Shown: positions 13,116 through 22,267, counted from the stretch's first letter. The stretch: 28,507 nucleotides of DNA from an uncultured Bacilli bacterium (GCA_934169415.1 CAKPNP010000015.1:1-28507); one strand, 5' to 3'. Program-made: numbers and translations. Notes: generated from the letters alone by a model not told the origin.

Positions 13116-15665
13116 TTATACCCCTCCTATTACTCCTCTTTTTCTTAAATAATATTTTCTTAAAAAATCAACAGGTATTACAGTAGCACTTAATAAAATC
13201 ATAAATTGAAACTCAAAGAAGTTAAGCCCAAATGTTCTAAATAAGGTTCCACCAAAATAAATAAGTAAAACTTGTACTATAACTATAAAAGATATAACTA
13301 CTATAAAAGCTTTATTTTTATATAAATTAGCAAGTAAATTTAATCTATGTGTTCTAGCATTAAAACTATTAAATATTCCAATAAATATAAATAATCCAAA
13401 GAATGCTGTCATTAAATATTTAGAATCATTTCTATATAAATTAGAAATCATGGGCAATTTTAAAAACAGTATACATAATATTGTAGAATAAAGTCCTGTA
13501 AAAAATATTTCATGAAACATATATTTATTTATTATAGCTTCATCTCTTTTTTTAGGTTTTTCTTCCATATATTCAAGTAATGGTGGCTCAAATGAAAATG
13601 CTAAAGCTGCTAGTGTATCCATAACCATATTTATCCATAACATTTGAATTACTGTAACTGGTGTTTCTATTCCTATAAATGGTCCTATAATAGATAAACT
13701 TACTGCACATATATTTACTGTTAACTGAAATATTATAAATTTTCTTATACTTTTAAATATTGTTCTTCCATATAATATAGCTTTAGCAATAGACAAGAAA
13801 TTATCATCTAATAATACTATTTCACTTGCCTCTTTAGCAACTTCTGTTCCACTTCCCATAGCAAATCCTATATCAGCTTTTTTTAATGCCGGTGCATCAT
13901 TTACACCATCCCCAGTCATACCAACTACTAAATTAAGCTCTTGACTAATTCTAACTAATCTACTTTTATCAGTTGGAATTGCACGTGCTACAACTTTTAA
14001 TCTAGATAAATTTTTCTTTAAGTAATCATCTGACATATTCTTCATTTCTTCACTTGTAATAATTAAATCATTATCTTTATATAATCCTGCCTCCCTTGCT
14101 ATAGCCAAAGCAGTATTTTTATTATCTCCAGTTACCATAACTGTTTGTATTCCAGCTTTTTTAACTAATTTTATTCCTTCTATAGCTTCTTTTCTTATCT
14201 CATCTTTTAATACAATAAATCCAAGAAAAGTTAGACCATTAAAATCTTTATTTGAATATGCTATAGCTAATAATCTAGCACCAGTTAAAGTAGTTTTATT
14301 TATAAAATCATTTAAAATTACTTTTTTATTTAAATATCTTTTTTCTCCATTACATAAATAAAAATCACATTTATCTAAAATTATTTCTGGAGCTCCTTTT
14401 ACTAAAAATAAAGTATCACTATTATATTTTATTTTAGCTGTGGAATACTTATCTTTACTATTAAATGGAGTTGTTTCTAGTACATCATATTTATAATTAT
14501 TAGGATAAGCAAACTTTAATAATGCTTTATCTGTTATATTCCCACCTATTATTTTATCGTTAGATAGTATTGCAGGATTAGAAGCTATAAAAGATAATTT
14601 AATTATATCATTGTTAATAGAACTAAAATTATTATAACCTTTTAAATTACCATCATAAAATGATATTACTTCTAATTTTCCTTTTGTTATAGTTCCCGTC
14701 TTATCACTAAATAAAATATTTAAGCTTCCAGCAGTTTCTATCCCTGTTAATTTTCTTACTAAAACATTATCCTTAAGCATTCTTTTCATATTACTAGATA
14801 ATACCAGTGTAATCATCATTGGTAAACCTTCTGGAACTGCTACAACTATTATTGTTACACATAACGTAAGTCCATATAGTATATAACCTAACATAATAGG
14901 CATATTAGTAACAGTAGCCATAATTAAATTCATATTAAAATTATTTTCTATTACTATTTTTGAAAACATATATGAAATAAAAACTAATGCTGCTCCAATA
15001 TAACCTATTCTACTTATTATTTTAGCTAAATGTCTTAATCTTATTTTAAGAGGACTTTCTGGATTTTTTTCTTGTAATTCTTTTGAAATACTACCATAAA
15101 AAGTATTATTACCAACACTCTTAGTAAGCATTATGGCTTCTTTTGATAAAACTACAGTTCCTCTAAATAAATTTTTATTAATTGTATCTTTTAAAACCTC
15201 TTTTGCCTCACCCGTTATACTAGATTCATCAACATCAATACTTCCACTTATTATAATGCCATCTGCAGGAATTCTATCACCACTATTAAGCATTACAATA
15301 TCACCTACAACAACTTCTTCTATAGGTATTTCAACTATTTTATTATTTCTTTTAACTCTACATTTTATTTTTGATGATTCTTCTTGTAATTTTTCAAATG
15401 CCTTTTCACTTCCATATTCTGATATTGTCGATATAAATGAAGCTAAAAATATAGCTATAACTATTCCTACGGTTTCAAAAAAATCAAATTGCTTAATTAA
15501 AAATATAGTTTTAATAGCAAGTGCTATTAATAATATTCTAATAATTGGATCTGATAGTGTGATTATGTATTCTTTAAAAAAACTGTTTTTTTTACTTTGA
15601 GTAATTATATTTTCACCATGTTTTTTTCTTGACTTTAATACTTCTTTATCTGTTAGTCCATTCAT
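13116..15665 (-). CDS. PMCA-like calcium-transporting P-type ATPase
   Basis: An 849-residue P2-type cation pump. The motifs are in order: an actuator domain with SITGEAK (TGE), and a fourth membrane helix with VAVPEGLPM (the PEGLP calcium-site motif). The phosphorylation site DKTGT has its aspartate near 320. The ATP domain shows KGAPE, VTGDN and GDGVNDAP near 585. The sixth helix reads LWINMVMDTLAALAFSFEPP, which is the plasma-membrane Ca-ATPase pattern. Calcium export from the cytoplasm is the likely job. I chose the ATG at 15665, because AGGTGA lies five bases before it; the upstream GTG is part of that ribosome binding site. It is transcribed alone: a promoter stands upstream and a terminator begins five bases after the stop. 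Confidence 0.93.
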   Translation of the reverse strand: MNGLTDKEVLKSRKKHGENIITQSKKNSFFKEYIITLSDPIIRILLIALAIKTIFLIKQFDFFETVGIVIAIFLASFISTISEYGSEKAFEKLQEESSKIKCRVKRNNKIVEIPIEEVVVGDIVMLNSGDRIPADGIIISGSIDVDESSITGEAKEVLKDTINKNLFRGTVVLSKEAIMLTKSVGNNTFYGSISKELQEKNPESPLKIRLRHLAKIISRIGYIGAALVFISYMFSKIVIENNFNMNLIMATVTNMPIMLGYILYGLTLCVTIIVVAVPEGLPMMITLVLSSNMKRMLKDNVLVRKLTGIETAGSLNILFSDKTGTITKGKLEVISFYDGNLKGYNNFSSINNDIIKLSFIASNPAILSNDKIIGGNITDKALLKFAYPNNYKYDVLETTPFNSKDKYSTAKIKYNSDTLFLVKGAPEIILDKCDFYLCNGEKRYLNKKVILNDFINKTTLTGARLLAIAYSNKDFNGLTFLGFIVLKDEIRKEAIEGIKLVKKAGIQTVMVTGDNKNTALAIAREAGLYKDNDLIITSEEMKNMSDDYLKKNLSRLKVVARAIPTDKSRLVRISQELNLVVGMTGDGVNDAPALKKADIGFAMGSGTEVAKEASEIVLLDDNFLSIAKAILYGRTIFKSIRKFIIFQLTVNICAVSLSIIGPFIGIETPVTVIQMLWINMVMDTLAALAFSFEPPLLEYMEEKPKKRDEAIINKYMFHEIFFTGLYSTILCILFLKLPMISNLYRNDSKYLMTAFFGLFIFIGIFNSFNARTHRLNLLANLYKNKAFIVVISFIVIVQVLLIYFGGTLFRTFGLNFFEFQFMILLSATVIPVDFLRKYYLRKRGVIGGV

Positions 15666-15699
15666 TAATATCACCTAATTAAATTTACTATGGTAAAAT

Positions 15700-15727
15700 A
15701 TTATAAATAACTTATTTTTATCGACAA
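15700..15727 (-). promoter_or_regulatory. Promoter of the P-type ATPase
   Basis: On the minus strand TTGTCG (15727-15722), 16 bases, TATAAT (15705-15700). The -35 box matches TTGACA at four of six positions. Confidence 0.5.
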
Positions 15728-15751
15728 AAAAAACAAATTAAATATTTGTTT
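15725..15751 (-). terminator. Terminator behind the ATPase-like remnant
   Basis: On the minus strand AAACAAAT, a five-base loop, ATTTGTTT and further T. It stands directly after the last stop of the remnant at 15751-15952. Confidence 0.7.
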
Positions 15752-15952
15752 TAATCTATTTTCTCTTTTATATAATTATTTAAATCCATACAATTTTTAA
15801 TAAATGAATATTCAACATTTTAAAAATTAATATAAATTATATGTTCCATATCTATTTTACTATTTAATTCTTCCATTATTTGTAATAACTTTTATTAAAT
15901 CTTCATCATAAAAAGGTCTTAATTCACTTAAATATTTTTCTCTCTTAATCAT
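15751..15952 (-). pseudogene. Remnant of an AAA_14/DUF4143-type ATPase
   Basis: A promoter and an AAAGGTGA ribosome binding site precede an ATG at 15952. The frame reads MIKREKYLSELRPFYDEDLI, then KVIT, which is the usual start of the large AAA_14/DUF4143 ATPase family; then it breaks just where the P-loop (G-x-x-R-x-G-K-S) should come, with a stop at 15860. In another frame the text goes on MEELNSKIDMEHIIYINF, stop, NVEYSFIKNCMDLNNYIKEK, stop. This resembles the following part of the same family (H-I-I-Y-I-N-F-E). So the gene has lost its P-loop by a deletion or frameshift, has an internal stop, and lacks the roughly 300 residues that should follow. Family assignment rests on recalled family features. 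Confidence 0.7.
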
Positions 15953-15976
15953 TTTATCACCTTTTCAATCAAATAA

Positions 15977-16005
15977 ATTATAACAGTCAAAAGTTGTATT
16001 GCCAA
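15977..16005 (-). promoter_or_regulatory. Promoter of the ATPase remnant
   Basis: On the minus strand TTGGCA (16005-16000), 17 bases, TATAAT (15982-15977) with extended -10 TGT. It has outlived the gene it served. Confidence 0.6.
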
Positions 16006-16176
16006 TTTTGTCTTTTATAAAATACAAAATATAAAAAAAAGTCAATTTTTGTCTTTTTAATCAGATATTTATTTAATCAATGTATATGGTATAAAAGATT
16101 TGTTAATCCTTTAAAAGTATGAATCATCCTTAACTAATTATTACATTTATCAAGCACGACACCATTTGAAAAGAAT
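16006..16176. other. Intergenic stretch with a direct repeat
   Basis: An imperfect direct repeat of about 19 bases (CAATTTTGTCTTTTATAA near 16004-16021 and CAATTTTTGTCTTTTTAA near 16045-16062) lies just upstream of the remnant's promoter. From 16063 to the NUDIX stop I see no gene and no clear terminator. Confidence 0.3.
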
Positions 16177-16665
16177 TTATTTTTCTAAAAATTCCAAGCA
16201 ATATCTATAAAACTCTTCATGACTTTTTGAAAATTTATCATCTTCTATCAATTGTTCTATTTCTTCTCTTGTTGCCCATTTTATATCTTCTACCTCTTCT
16301 TCTTGAAGTATGATATCATTTATATTAATATTTTTTTTCATATAATACAAATCAACGAAATCATCTTCTGTCATTATTGTTTTAAATAATGTTAATTCAT
16401 TTTGATTAACACTTTGTCCTAATTCTTCCTTGATTTCTGTTACAATACCTTCTAAACTACTTTCACCTGATACTGGATGACCTCCTGTTGTAGCCCATCT
16501 GCCATCTTTTCTCAACACTCTTTTTTGTAATAAAAATTCACCGTTACCATTTTCTATAAATACAACTACAGTTATATAATATCTTCCTGATGGTACGTCT
16601 TGTCCTTTTTCTATCACTTCACCAGTCAATATTCTTTTTGAATTATATAAATCTCTTAATTCCAT
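16177..16665 (-). CDS. NUDIX hydrolase (isopentenyl-diphosphate isomerase-like subgroup)
   Basis: A 162-residue NUDIX protein. The motif runs from GHPVSGESSLEGIVTEIKEE onward through L-G: the glycine, the two catalytic glutamates and the closing glycine are present, but the usual arginine before E-I is a threonine. The opening DLYNSKRILTGE and the WATTGGHPV segment are like the IDI/YfcD-type NUDIX proteins that hydrolyse nucleoside or isoprenoid diphosphates. The substrate cannot be told. I chose the ATG at 16665: family members begin with this M-E-x-R-D-L-Y, and AAGGAT stands eight bases upstream. The TTG-started longer frame has no ribosome binding site. It lies in a stretch with two broken genes. 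Confidence 0.85.
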   Translation of the reverse strand: MELRDLYNSKRILTGEVIEKGQDVPSGRYYITVVVFIENGNGEFLLQKRVLRKDGRWATTGGHPVSGESSLEGIVTEIKEELGQSVNQNELTLFKTIMTEDDFVDLYYMKKNININDIILQEEEVEDIKWATREEIEQLIEDDKFSKSHEEFYRYCLEFLEK

Positions 16666-16721
16666 TTTCATATCCTTCATATTTTTCGTTATAACATTAT
16701 TATTCAAAATAATAAACGCAT

Positions 16722-17308
16722 TTATTCAGTAATGTCTTCTATATCTTTTTCTAATTTTTTAGCGGCTCCTTTAAAAATTTCTTTTACATGTTCCGGATTT
16801 TCTATAGAACTAAAGAAAATATACCTAACATCTTCTGGATCTTGTTGCATAATAGTTTCCATGGTTAACTCCTGTTTAGACATATCTTTCTGCATACATA
16901 AATCCCCATATTTTCCCTTTTTATTGTCTATGAAAACTAAATCATAATTTTCTATATGACCAGACACTAATTCATTTTTCTTTTGATCATATTTCATAAC
17001 TCTTAAATTAGTAATACAGTAATACTCATCTTTTATTTTATTATTTTTTAAAAATATATTATATATAATTTGATAAATACCAATTCCACACATAAAAATT
17101 AAAACTAAAAAGAAAGGTATAGCATTCATTATATTAGCACCATCTCCAACATTATTTACTACTGACCACACCAAAAGAACCAGAAATAATATACAAAGTA
17201 TAACAAATACTAAAAGTCCACCTACATTTTTTTAACTTTACCTGGAACTGGTTTTCCCTTATATAATATAGTTTCTCCAAGCATTAAATCTTTTTCAAAT
17301 TCATACAT
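16722..17308 (-). pseudogene. Membrane protein with bacterial PH-like domain, split by a one-base lesion
   Basis: An ATG at 17308 with AGGAGTGA upstream opens MYEFEKDLMLGETILYKGKP and so on, and stops after 28 codons at 17222. Shifting frame by one base at a run of seven A (minus strand; 17233-17227) continues without a break: NVGGLLVFVILCILFLVLLV (first membrane helix), a second helix (FFLVLIFMCGIGIYQIIYNI), then YYCITNLRVMKYD, typical of bacterial PH-like domains, up to the stop at 16722. Joined, it is about 195 residues with two membrane helices and a cytoplasmic PH-like part. The lesion could be a real mutation, a slippery site or a homopolymer sequencing error. Function unknown. Confidence 0.7.
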
Positions 17309-17327
17309 TATAATCACTCCTAGTTTA

Positions 17328-17356
17328 AATATATCAAATATTTTAAATTATTTCAA
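17328..17356 (-). promoter_or_regulatory. Promoter of the split PH-domain gene
   Basis: On the minus strand TTGAAA (17356-17351), 17 bases, TATATT (17333-17328), with TGA before the -10 box. Confidence 0.6.
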
Positions 17357-17377
17357 TTTCTACTTTACGTTAATATA

Positions 17378-17384
17378 CATAATA
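17378..17384 (+). promoter_or_regulatory. Possible SigG-type -10 box of the ger operon
   Basis: CATAATA fits the forespore SigG -10 pattern (CATAMTA as recalled) and stands 66 bases before the gerA start. A matching -35 box is not evident. A second match, CATACTA at 17423, is too near the ribosome binding site. Confidence 0.25.
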
Positions 17385-17449
17385 ATTATTTAAAAAATTC
17401 TTATTTTTTTTTAAATATTACTCATACTACTAAATAGTAGGTGATTACA

Positions 17450-18907
17450 TTGGATAAGGATTTAGAAATTAAAATAAATAAAATTAATGAAATGAATTCT
17501 AATAGTTGCGATATATCAATTCATAAAATTAAACTTAATAACACTAACCTGGCTTATATATTCTTAGAAAGTACTAGTAGTGATGATAAAATATCAGATT
17601 ATATAGGAAAAACATTATCAATGGAAGTTAGAAGTAAAAAAAATATATTTAATGACATGTTTAAATATTTAGAAAATACTATTCCAAACAGTAAGCTTAA
17701 AACTGTAGATAATTATAATGATTTATTTTATTATTTAGCTAGTGGTTTTACTTGTATATTAATAGATAAATATGAAAAGGTTATTGCAATTGAAACTAAA
17801 GCAAATCTAGATAGATCAATAAACGAATCCAGTAGTGAACCAGTACTTAAAGGACCTAAAGATTCTTTTATAGAAAACTATCAAACTAATATAGGATTAA
17901 TAAGAAAAAGAATAAAAGATCCTAACCTTACTTTTAAAGAAACTAAGGTAGGAAGAAGAACAAAAACTAAAGTTTCAATAGCTTATATTAAAGATATTGC
18001 TGATAACAAAAAGGTAAAAAAATTGCTAGATAGATTAAATAAAATTGATATAGATGGAATTATTGATTCAAGTTATTTAAGAGAATTAGTAATAGAAAAT
18101 ACACCATCTATACTACCACAAATAATATCAACTGAAAGACCCGATACAGTTTGTATATCACTTTTAAATGGTAAAATAGCACTTATAGTTGAAAATAGTC
18201 CATATGTTTTGTTAGTTCCAAGTGTACTAGCTGATTTTTTCCAATCTTCAGAAGATTCATATTCAAAACCATTTAATGCATCTTTTACGAGAATTTTAAG
18301 ATATTTAGCTTTTACAATAGCTATTATGACTCCAGGAATTTATATTGCTGTTATGAATTATAATATGGAGGTTTTACCTAACTTATTATTAATATCCTTT
18401 GCAATACAAAAAGAAGGTGTACCATTTCCTACTGTAATTGAGGTTTTAATAATGATTACATCATATGAAATACTTAGAGAAGCTGATACTAGAAAACCTC
18501 AAATAATGGGAGCATCTATTAGTATAGTAGGAGCCCTAATTTTAGGTGATGCAGCTGTTTCAGCAGGTATTATATCTCCTATAGTTGTTATAATAATATC
18601 ACTTTCAGCAGTATCTGGTATGGCATTTAGTGATCCTGACATTATAAATTCAATAAGAATATGGCGAATTATTTTTATGATTTTTGGTTGTATATTTGGT
18701 CTTGTTGGTATTTTTATTGCTTTAGTATTATTTATTGCTAAATTATCTAGTATAGAAGTCTTGTCTACTCCATATATGGAACCTATAGCTCCTTTAAAAT
18801 TAAAAGACTGGGGATGGGAAGTCATTAGACTTCCAAGAAAAAAAATAAAAGAAAGACCAAATTATTTAACTCAAAAAAATAAAATTAAACTAGAGGTGGA
18901 CGAATGA
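17450..18907 (+). CDS. gerA: Spore germinant receptor subunit A (GerA family)
   Basis: The A subunit of a spore inner-membrane germinant receptor. It has about 485 residues: a soluble N-terminal half, with the family segments VGRRTKTKVSIAYIKDIAD and YLRELVIENTPSILPQI, then five or so membrane helices from about residue 280. The signatures MTPGIYIAVMNYNMEVLP and FPTVIEVLIMITSYEILREA are typical. I chose the TTG at 17450, five bases behind AGGTGA; the GTG at 17441 lies inside that site. It overlaps gerC by four bases (ATGA). The A-C-B set forms one receptor that senses amino acids or other nutrients; the germinant cannot be predicted. Confidence 0.95.
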   Translation: MDKDLEIKINKINEMNSNSCDISIHKIKLNNTNLAYIFLESTSSDDKISDYIGKTLSMEVRSKKNIFNDMFKYLENTIPNSKLKTVDNYNDLFYYLASGFTCILIDKYEKVIAIETKANLDRSINESSSEPVLKGPKDSFIENYQTNIGLIRKRIKDPNLTFKETKVGRRTKTKVSIAYIKDIADNKKVKKLLDRLNKIDIDGIIDSSYLRELVIENTPSILPQIISTERPDTVCISLLNGKIALIVENSPYVLLVPSVLADFFQSSEDSYSKPFNASFTRILRYLAFTIAIMTPGIYIAVMNYNMEVLPNLLLISFAIQKEGVPFPTVIEVLIMITSYEILREADTRKPQIMGASISIVGALILGDAAVSAGIISPIVVIIISLSAVSGMAFSDPDIINSIRIWRIIFMIFGCIFGLVGIFIALVLFIAKLSSIEVLSTPYMEPIAPLKLKDWGWEVIRLPRKKIKERPNYLTQKNKIKLEVDE

Positions 18908-20073
18908 AAAAAATAATATTATTATTACTTATTTTTTCTTTAACTGGTTGTTATAACTATAATGAATTAAATAATTTAGCTATTGCTACAGGGTTTGCAA
19001 TCGATATTAAAGACGACGAATATGAACTTACTATATTAATATCAAATTCACAAAAAAAAGGTTCAAAAGAGGAAGGAAATAGTGCTAAAGCAGCAGTATA
19101 TAAAGGAACTGGAAAAACTATTTTTAGTGCATTAAAGGATGCATCTACGGCAATATCAAAACAAATATATGTAAGTCATATTGAAGTACTTGTCTTATCT
19201 AGTGAAGTTGCTAAAACTAAAACTAGTGAAGTTATAGATTTTTTCTTTAGATATCCTCAAACTAGAAATGAATTTTATCTTGTTTTAGCTTCTAATTGTA
19301 AAGCTAGTGATGTATTTGATGTTACAACTCCACTTGAAACTTTTCCATCACAAAATATATCTAAGAATTTAGAAATTACAGATAAATTACAGGGATATAC
19401 TTATACTGTTACATTTAATGAATTTATAAAAGGAATAATAGAAGAAGGTTCTAATCCATTACTACCAACTATAGAAATAATAGGTAATACTGAAATAGGA
19501 AATAAAGAAGATAATATAGAACAAATAGAACCTAGTACATACTTAAAATTAGGAATGATGTCTATCTTTAATGGATTTAATTTAGTTGGTATAAGTAATA
19601 AAGAACAAAGTAAAGGTATAAATATTGCAAACAATAAAGTTAGAACTACATTAATACATACTAAATATGATAACGAAAATATAGTGATTGAATTAAATGA
19701 AGCTAAAGTAAGTAAAAGTGTTGTAATAAAAAATAATATACCTAAATTTAAAATAAATATTAAAACTGAAGGTTCTATTGCTGAAGTTAGTGGAAATGTT
19801 TCTATTACTGATGTAAAAGTAATAGATGAAATTAAAAAGAATAGTGAAGAAGAAATAAAACATCTTGTAAATGAGGCTATTAATTATTCTAAAGAAAATA
19901 AAACCGATATTTTTAGTTTTGGAAATTTAGTGTATAAAAAAAATCCTAAATTATGGAAAAGTATTGAAGACAAATGGGAAAGTGAAATGTTAAATGATAT
20001 TGAAGTTGAAATAGTTGTTGATCTTGATTTAAAAACTAAAGGTTCTATAGAAGATATAATTGAGGTGAATTAA
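18904..20073 (+). CDS. gerC: Spore germination lipoprotein, Ger(x)C family
   Basis: The C subunit of the germinant receptor, 389 residues. The N-terminus is a lipoprotein signal: MKK, a leucine/isoleucine-rich core, then the lipobox LTGC with the lipidated cysteine at 16. The mature part starts YNYNELNNLAIATGFAIDI, the usual Ger(x)C pattern, and keeps K-T-I-F-S-A-L-K-D-A-S, I-Y-V-S-H-I-E-V-L-V-L-S and the D-F-F-F-R-Y-P-Q-T-R segment. It is tethered to the outer face of the spore inner membrane. The ATG overlaps the gerA stop (ATGA) and has AGAGGTGG before it. It shares one base with gerB, so the three genes are translationally coupled. Confidence 0.95.
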   Translation: MKKIILLLLIFSLTGCYNYNELNNLAIATGFAIDIKDDEYELTILISNSQKKGSKEEGNSAKAAVYKGTGKTIFSALKDASTAISKQIYVSHIEVLVLSSEVAKTKTSEVIDFFFRYPQTRNEFYLVLASNCKASDVFDVTTPLETFPSQNISKNLEITDKLQGYTYTVTFNEFIKGIIEEGSNPLLPTIEIIGNTEIGNKEDNIEQIEPSTYLKLGMMSIFNGFNLVGISNKEQSKGINIANNKVRTTLIHTKYDNENIVIELNEAKVSKSVVIKNNIPKFKINIKTEGSIAEVSGNVSITDVKVIDEIKKNSEEEIKHLVNEAINYSKENKTDIFSFGNLVYKKNPKLWKSIEDKWESEMLNDIEVEIVVDLDLKTKGSIEDIIEVN

Positions 20074-21158
20074 TGGAAACAATTAAAAAAAATGAATTTT
20101 CTATTTTAACTTATTTTTTAACTAGGTGTTTTTATACTGGTATAGCTATTCATAATATAATATTTTTAGCTAAACAAGATAGTTGGATAAGTATAATAAT
20201 TGCTTTTATAATAGGTTTTATTCCAATGATATTATTTAATGCTTTATTAAATATAGAACCTTCTTTATCAATTATACAATTAACTAAAAAATACTGTGGA
20301 AAAGTAATCGGTACTATAATAAATATAATATTTATAGCATCTATATTATTTCATGCAAGTATTGTACTTTGGAATTTATCTAATTTCATAAATTCACAGT
20401 TTTTATTTAAAACTCCCGTCTTAGTTATTTCAATACTCTTTATGATACCAATTATATATACAGTAAGTAAAGGATTAAAAACTATAGGTAGGACCTCTGT
20501 TGTATTATTCCTAATGAGTATTGTAATTTATTTAATTTCTTTTGTATCTTTAGTAGGTAAAGTTAAATTAGATAATTTATTCCCAATGTTCGAATTTGGT
20601 ATTAATCCAATATTAGATGGTGCATTAATTGAAATTTCATATTGTGTATTAGCTATATATCCGCTTTTAATAATTCCTAAAGATAATATTAACGAAAATG
20701 GTAAATTAAGTAAATCTTTATTTAAATTTTATATTTTTAATATTATTTCTATGTTTACGGTAATGCTTTTTATTATAACTATTTTTGGATATCCTTTAGC
20801 TAATTTATATCAATATTCAGAATTTCATATATTAAAAACTATAAATATTGCTAATTTCTTTCAAAGAGTCGAATCTATTTTATCATTTCAATTTTTATTT
20901 GATTTAGCTATTGGATTAATGGTATTTGTATATTTTACAAAAAATGCTATTGAACAAACATTCAATGTAAATAAAAAATTTGATAAAATAATATTACTAA
21001 TCATTTGTATAGCAATAGTATATTTATCCACAATAATATTTAAAAATAATACTATAGCATATGACTTTCTTGGTAAAACTTATAAATATGTAAGAGTTAT
21101 CGTGTTATTTTTAATACCACTTATTATATATATAATAGCTAGAATAAGAAAAAAATAG
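20073..21158 (+). CDS. gerB: Spore germinant receptor subunit B (GerB family permease-like)
   Basis: The B subunit of the germinant receptor, 361 residues and ten hydrophobic segments. It belongs to the endospore GerB branch of the amino acid/polyamine/organocation transporters and in other species binds the nutrient. The opening ILTYFLTRCFYTGIAI and the regularly spaced helices with T-V-S-K-G-L-K-T-I-G-R near 130-140 fit the family. The ATG at 20073 shares its A with the gerC stop codon and has GAGGTGAA upstream. The operon order A-C-B differs from the A-B-C order of the Bacillus gerA operon, though other orders are known. A terminator follows at once. Confidence 0.93.
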   Translation: METIKKNEFSILTYFLTRCFYTGIAIHNIIFLAKQDSWISIIIAFIIGFIPMILFNALLNIEPSLSIIQLTKKYCGKVIGTIINIIFIASILFHASIVLWNLSNFINSQFLFKTPVLVISILFMIPIIYTVSKGLKTIGRTSVVLFLMSIVIYLISFVSLVGKVKLDNLFPMFEFGINPILDGALIEISYCVLAIYPLLIIPKDNINENGKLSKSLFKFYIFNIISMFTVMLFIITIFGYPLANLYQYSEFHILKTINIANFFQRVESILSFQFLFDLAIGLMVFVYFTKNAIEQTFNVNKKFDKIILLIICIAIVYLSTIIFKNNTIAYDFLGKTYKYVRVIVLFLIPLIIYIIARIRKK

Positions 21159-21178
21159 AAAATATTCTATTTTTTTTA
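21149..21178. terminator. Bidirectional terminator between gerB and the kinase-like gene
   Basis: AAAAAATAGAA, a four-base loop, TTCTATTTTTTTT. The gerB stop codon lies in the stem. It can also end the minus operon coming from 26489. Confidence 0.8.
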
Positions 21179-21203
21179 TAAATTATTATAAGAAAAATTT
21201 AGT

Positions 21204-21782
21204 TTAAATCATATCAGAATTTAATTCTTTTTTTAAATCTTCCAATAATTCATTTAAAATTATTTTTCTGTTTTCAGACGTATCAATACATTTTATATTA
21301 TATTTTTTACAATCATCTATAATTTTATTTTCTATTTTTTTATAAAATTTAAAATGATTTAATAATTCCTCATCAGTCCTTCTAGTGGTCCATTCTTCAC
21401 TTAAATCATGTTTTCGGCAATTTTCTAAAATTTGATTAGGGGATAATTTTTCGGTTACAAAATAATAAACAATTGTATTTTTTAAATCAAAATATTTAAA
21501 TAAATCATCTGGCATAATAGAATCGCCATTTATAATAAAACCTAGTTCTTTACCATTTTTATTAATGTTCTTTTGTATAAATAAATTCAAGAATTCAGGC
21601 AACTTATTTTCCTTTAAATTATCGTGAATAAATCCAATTGGAATATTTGGAATAGTTTTTTGTAGAGCTGATATAATTGTATCCACTTCTATAATCTGAT
21701 AATTTGTAAATTCTTTTTGAATCATTTTTGAAAACGTAGATTTCCCAGTTCTACATATTCCGAATATTAATATATTTTTCAT
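21204..21782 (-). CDS. P-loop kinase-like protein
   Basis: A 192-residue soluble protein of the adenylate/shikimate kinase-like P-loop group. The Walker A motif G-I-C-R-T-G-K-S-T is at 8-16. An E-V-D-T-I segment near 32-36 may hold the substrate-side acid. A stretch NTIVYYFVTEKLSPNQILENC, then TRRTDEEL, corresponds to the lid region, where arginines contact the phosphates. The nature of the substrate (nucleoside, nucleotide or small molecule) is unknown. The ATG at 21782 overlaps the preceding gene by four bases (ATGA), so the two are coupled. Coupling to a deoxyribosyltransferase-like gene would suit a role in nucleoside salvage or modification, but this is inference. Confidence 0.7.
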   Translation of the reverse strand: MKNILIFGICRTGKSTFSKMIQKEFTNYQIIEVDTIISALQKTIPNIPIGFIHDNLKENKLPEFLNLFIQKNINKNGKELGFIINGDSIMPDDLFKYFDLKNTIVYYFVTEKLSPNQILENCRKHDLSEEWTTRRTDEELLNHFKFYKKIENKIIDDCKKYNIKCIDTSENRKIILNELLEDLKKELNSDMI

Positions 21783-22249
21783 ACTCCATTTTCCTCACTC
21801 ATCTTTACAGCTTGTTCTAATAGTTTTTCTAATGAATTTATTGGTTTTTTATTATACTCTAAATTATATAACCAATCTAAATAATCTGTTCTATATGCAT
21901 TATCAGGTCTACCATATATACATTTTCTACTTTTTAACCAATAACCAAATTCGACATTTGTAGTTAAACCTAACATTGATGGAAATTTTCTCGGTACCCA
22001 AAATAGTATTACATTTGAATTAATATAACACTCTCTTTCCCAAAATAATTGTTCTTGTTTTGTTTTAAATGCAGGATTTTTGTCTCTTAGTTCTGGAATA
22101 TATACAATACCATCATAACCAATTTTTTGTAATATATTTATAGCTTCTTTTCTCCAACTAGTTATTTTATTATTTCTAGGAGTTGGTCCACATAATGATA
22201 TGGACTTCTTATTTTTTTCTATTGTATCTCCATAATATTTTACTTCCAT
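21779..22249 (-). CDS. Nucleoside 2-deoxyribosyltransferase-like protein
   Basis: A 156-residue protein with the features of the nucleoside 2-deoxyribosyltransferase-like group: SLCGPTPR at 18-25, SWRKEAI, a VYIPELRD strand, WERECY at 70-75, ILFWVPRKFP at 81-90, LTTNVEFGYW at 95-104 and YGRPDNAYRT. Members move deoxyribose or ribose between bases, or cleave nucleotides; the glutamate of W-E-R-E or of N-V-E-F-G is the likely nucleophile. The related MazG/DUF4406 branches handle nucleotides in salvage and in phage biology. The ATG at 22249 follows AAGGTGAGG. It is 18 bases downstream of the DUF368 gene and coupled to the kinase-like gene after it. Confidence 0.75.
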   Translation of the reverse strand: MEVKYYGDTIEKNKKSISLCGPTPRNNKITSWRKEAINILQKIGYDGIVYIPELRDKNPAFKTKQEQLFWERECYINSNVILFWVPRKFPSMLGLTTNVEFGYWLKSRKCIYGRPDNAYRTDYLDWLYNLEYNKKPINSLEKLLEQAVKMSEENGV

Positions 22250-22267
22250 GTATACCTCACCTTACAA

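Noticed and set aside
15133..15600. Plus-strand open frame of 155 codons
   Set aside because: Antisense to the conserved P-type ATPase; no ribosome binding site or known motif.
17423..17429. CATACTA as the SigG -10 box of gerA
   Set aside because: It would put the transcript start on or next to the ribosome binding site, and there is no matching -35 box.
18499..18825. Minus-strand open frame of 108 codons
   Set aside because: Antisense to the membrane part of gerA, a common artefact of hydrophobic codon use.
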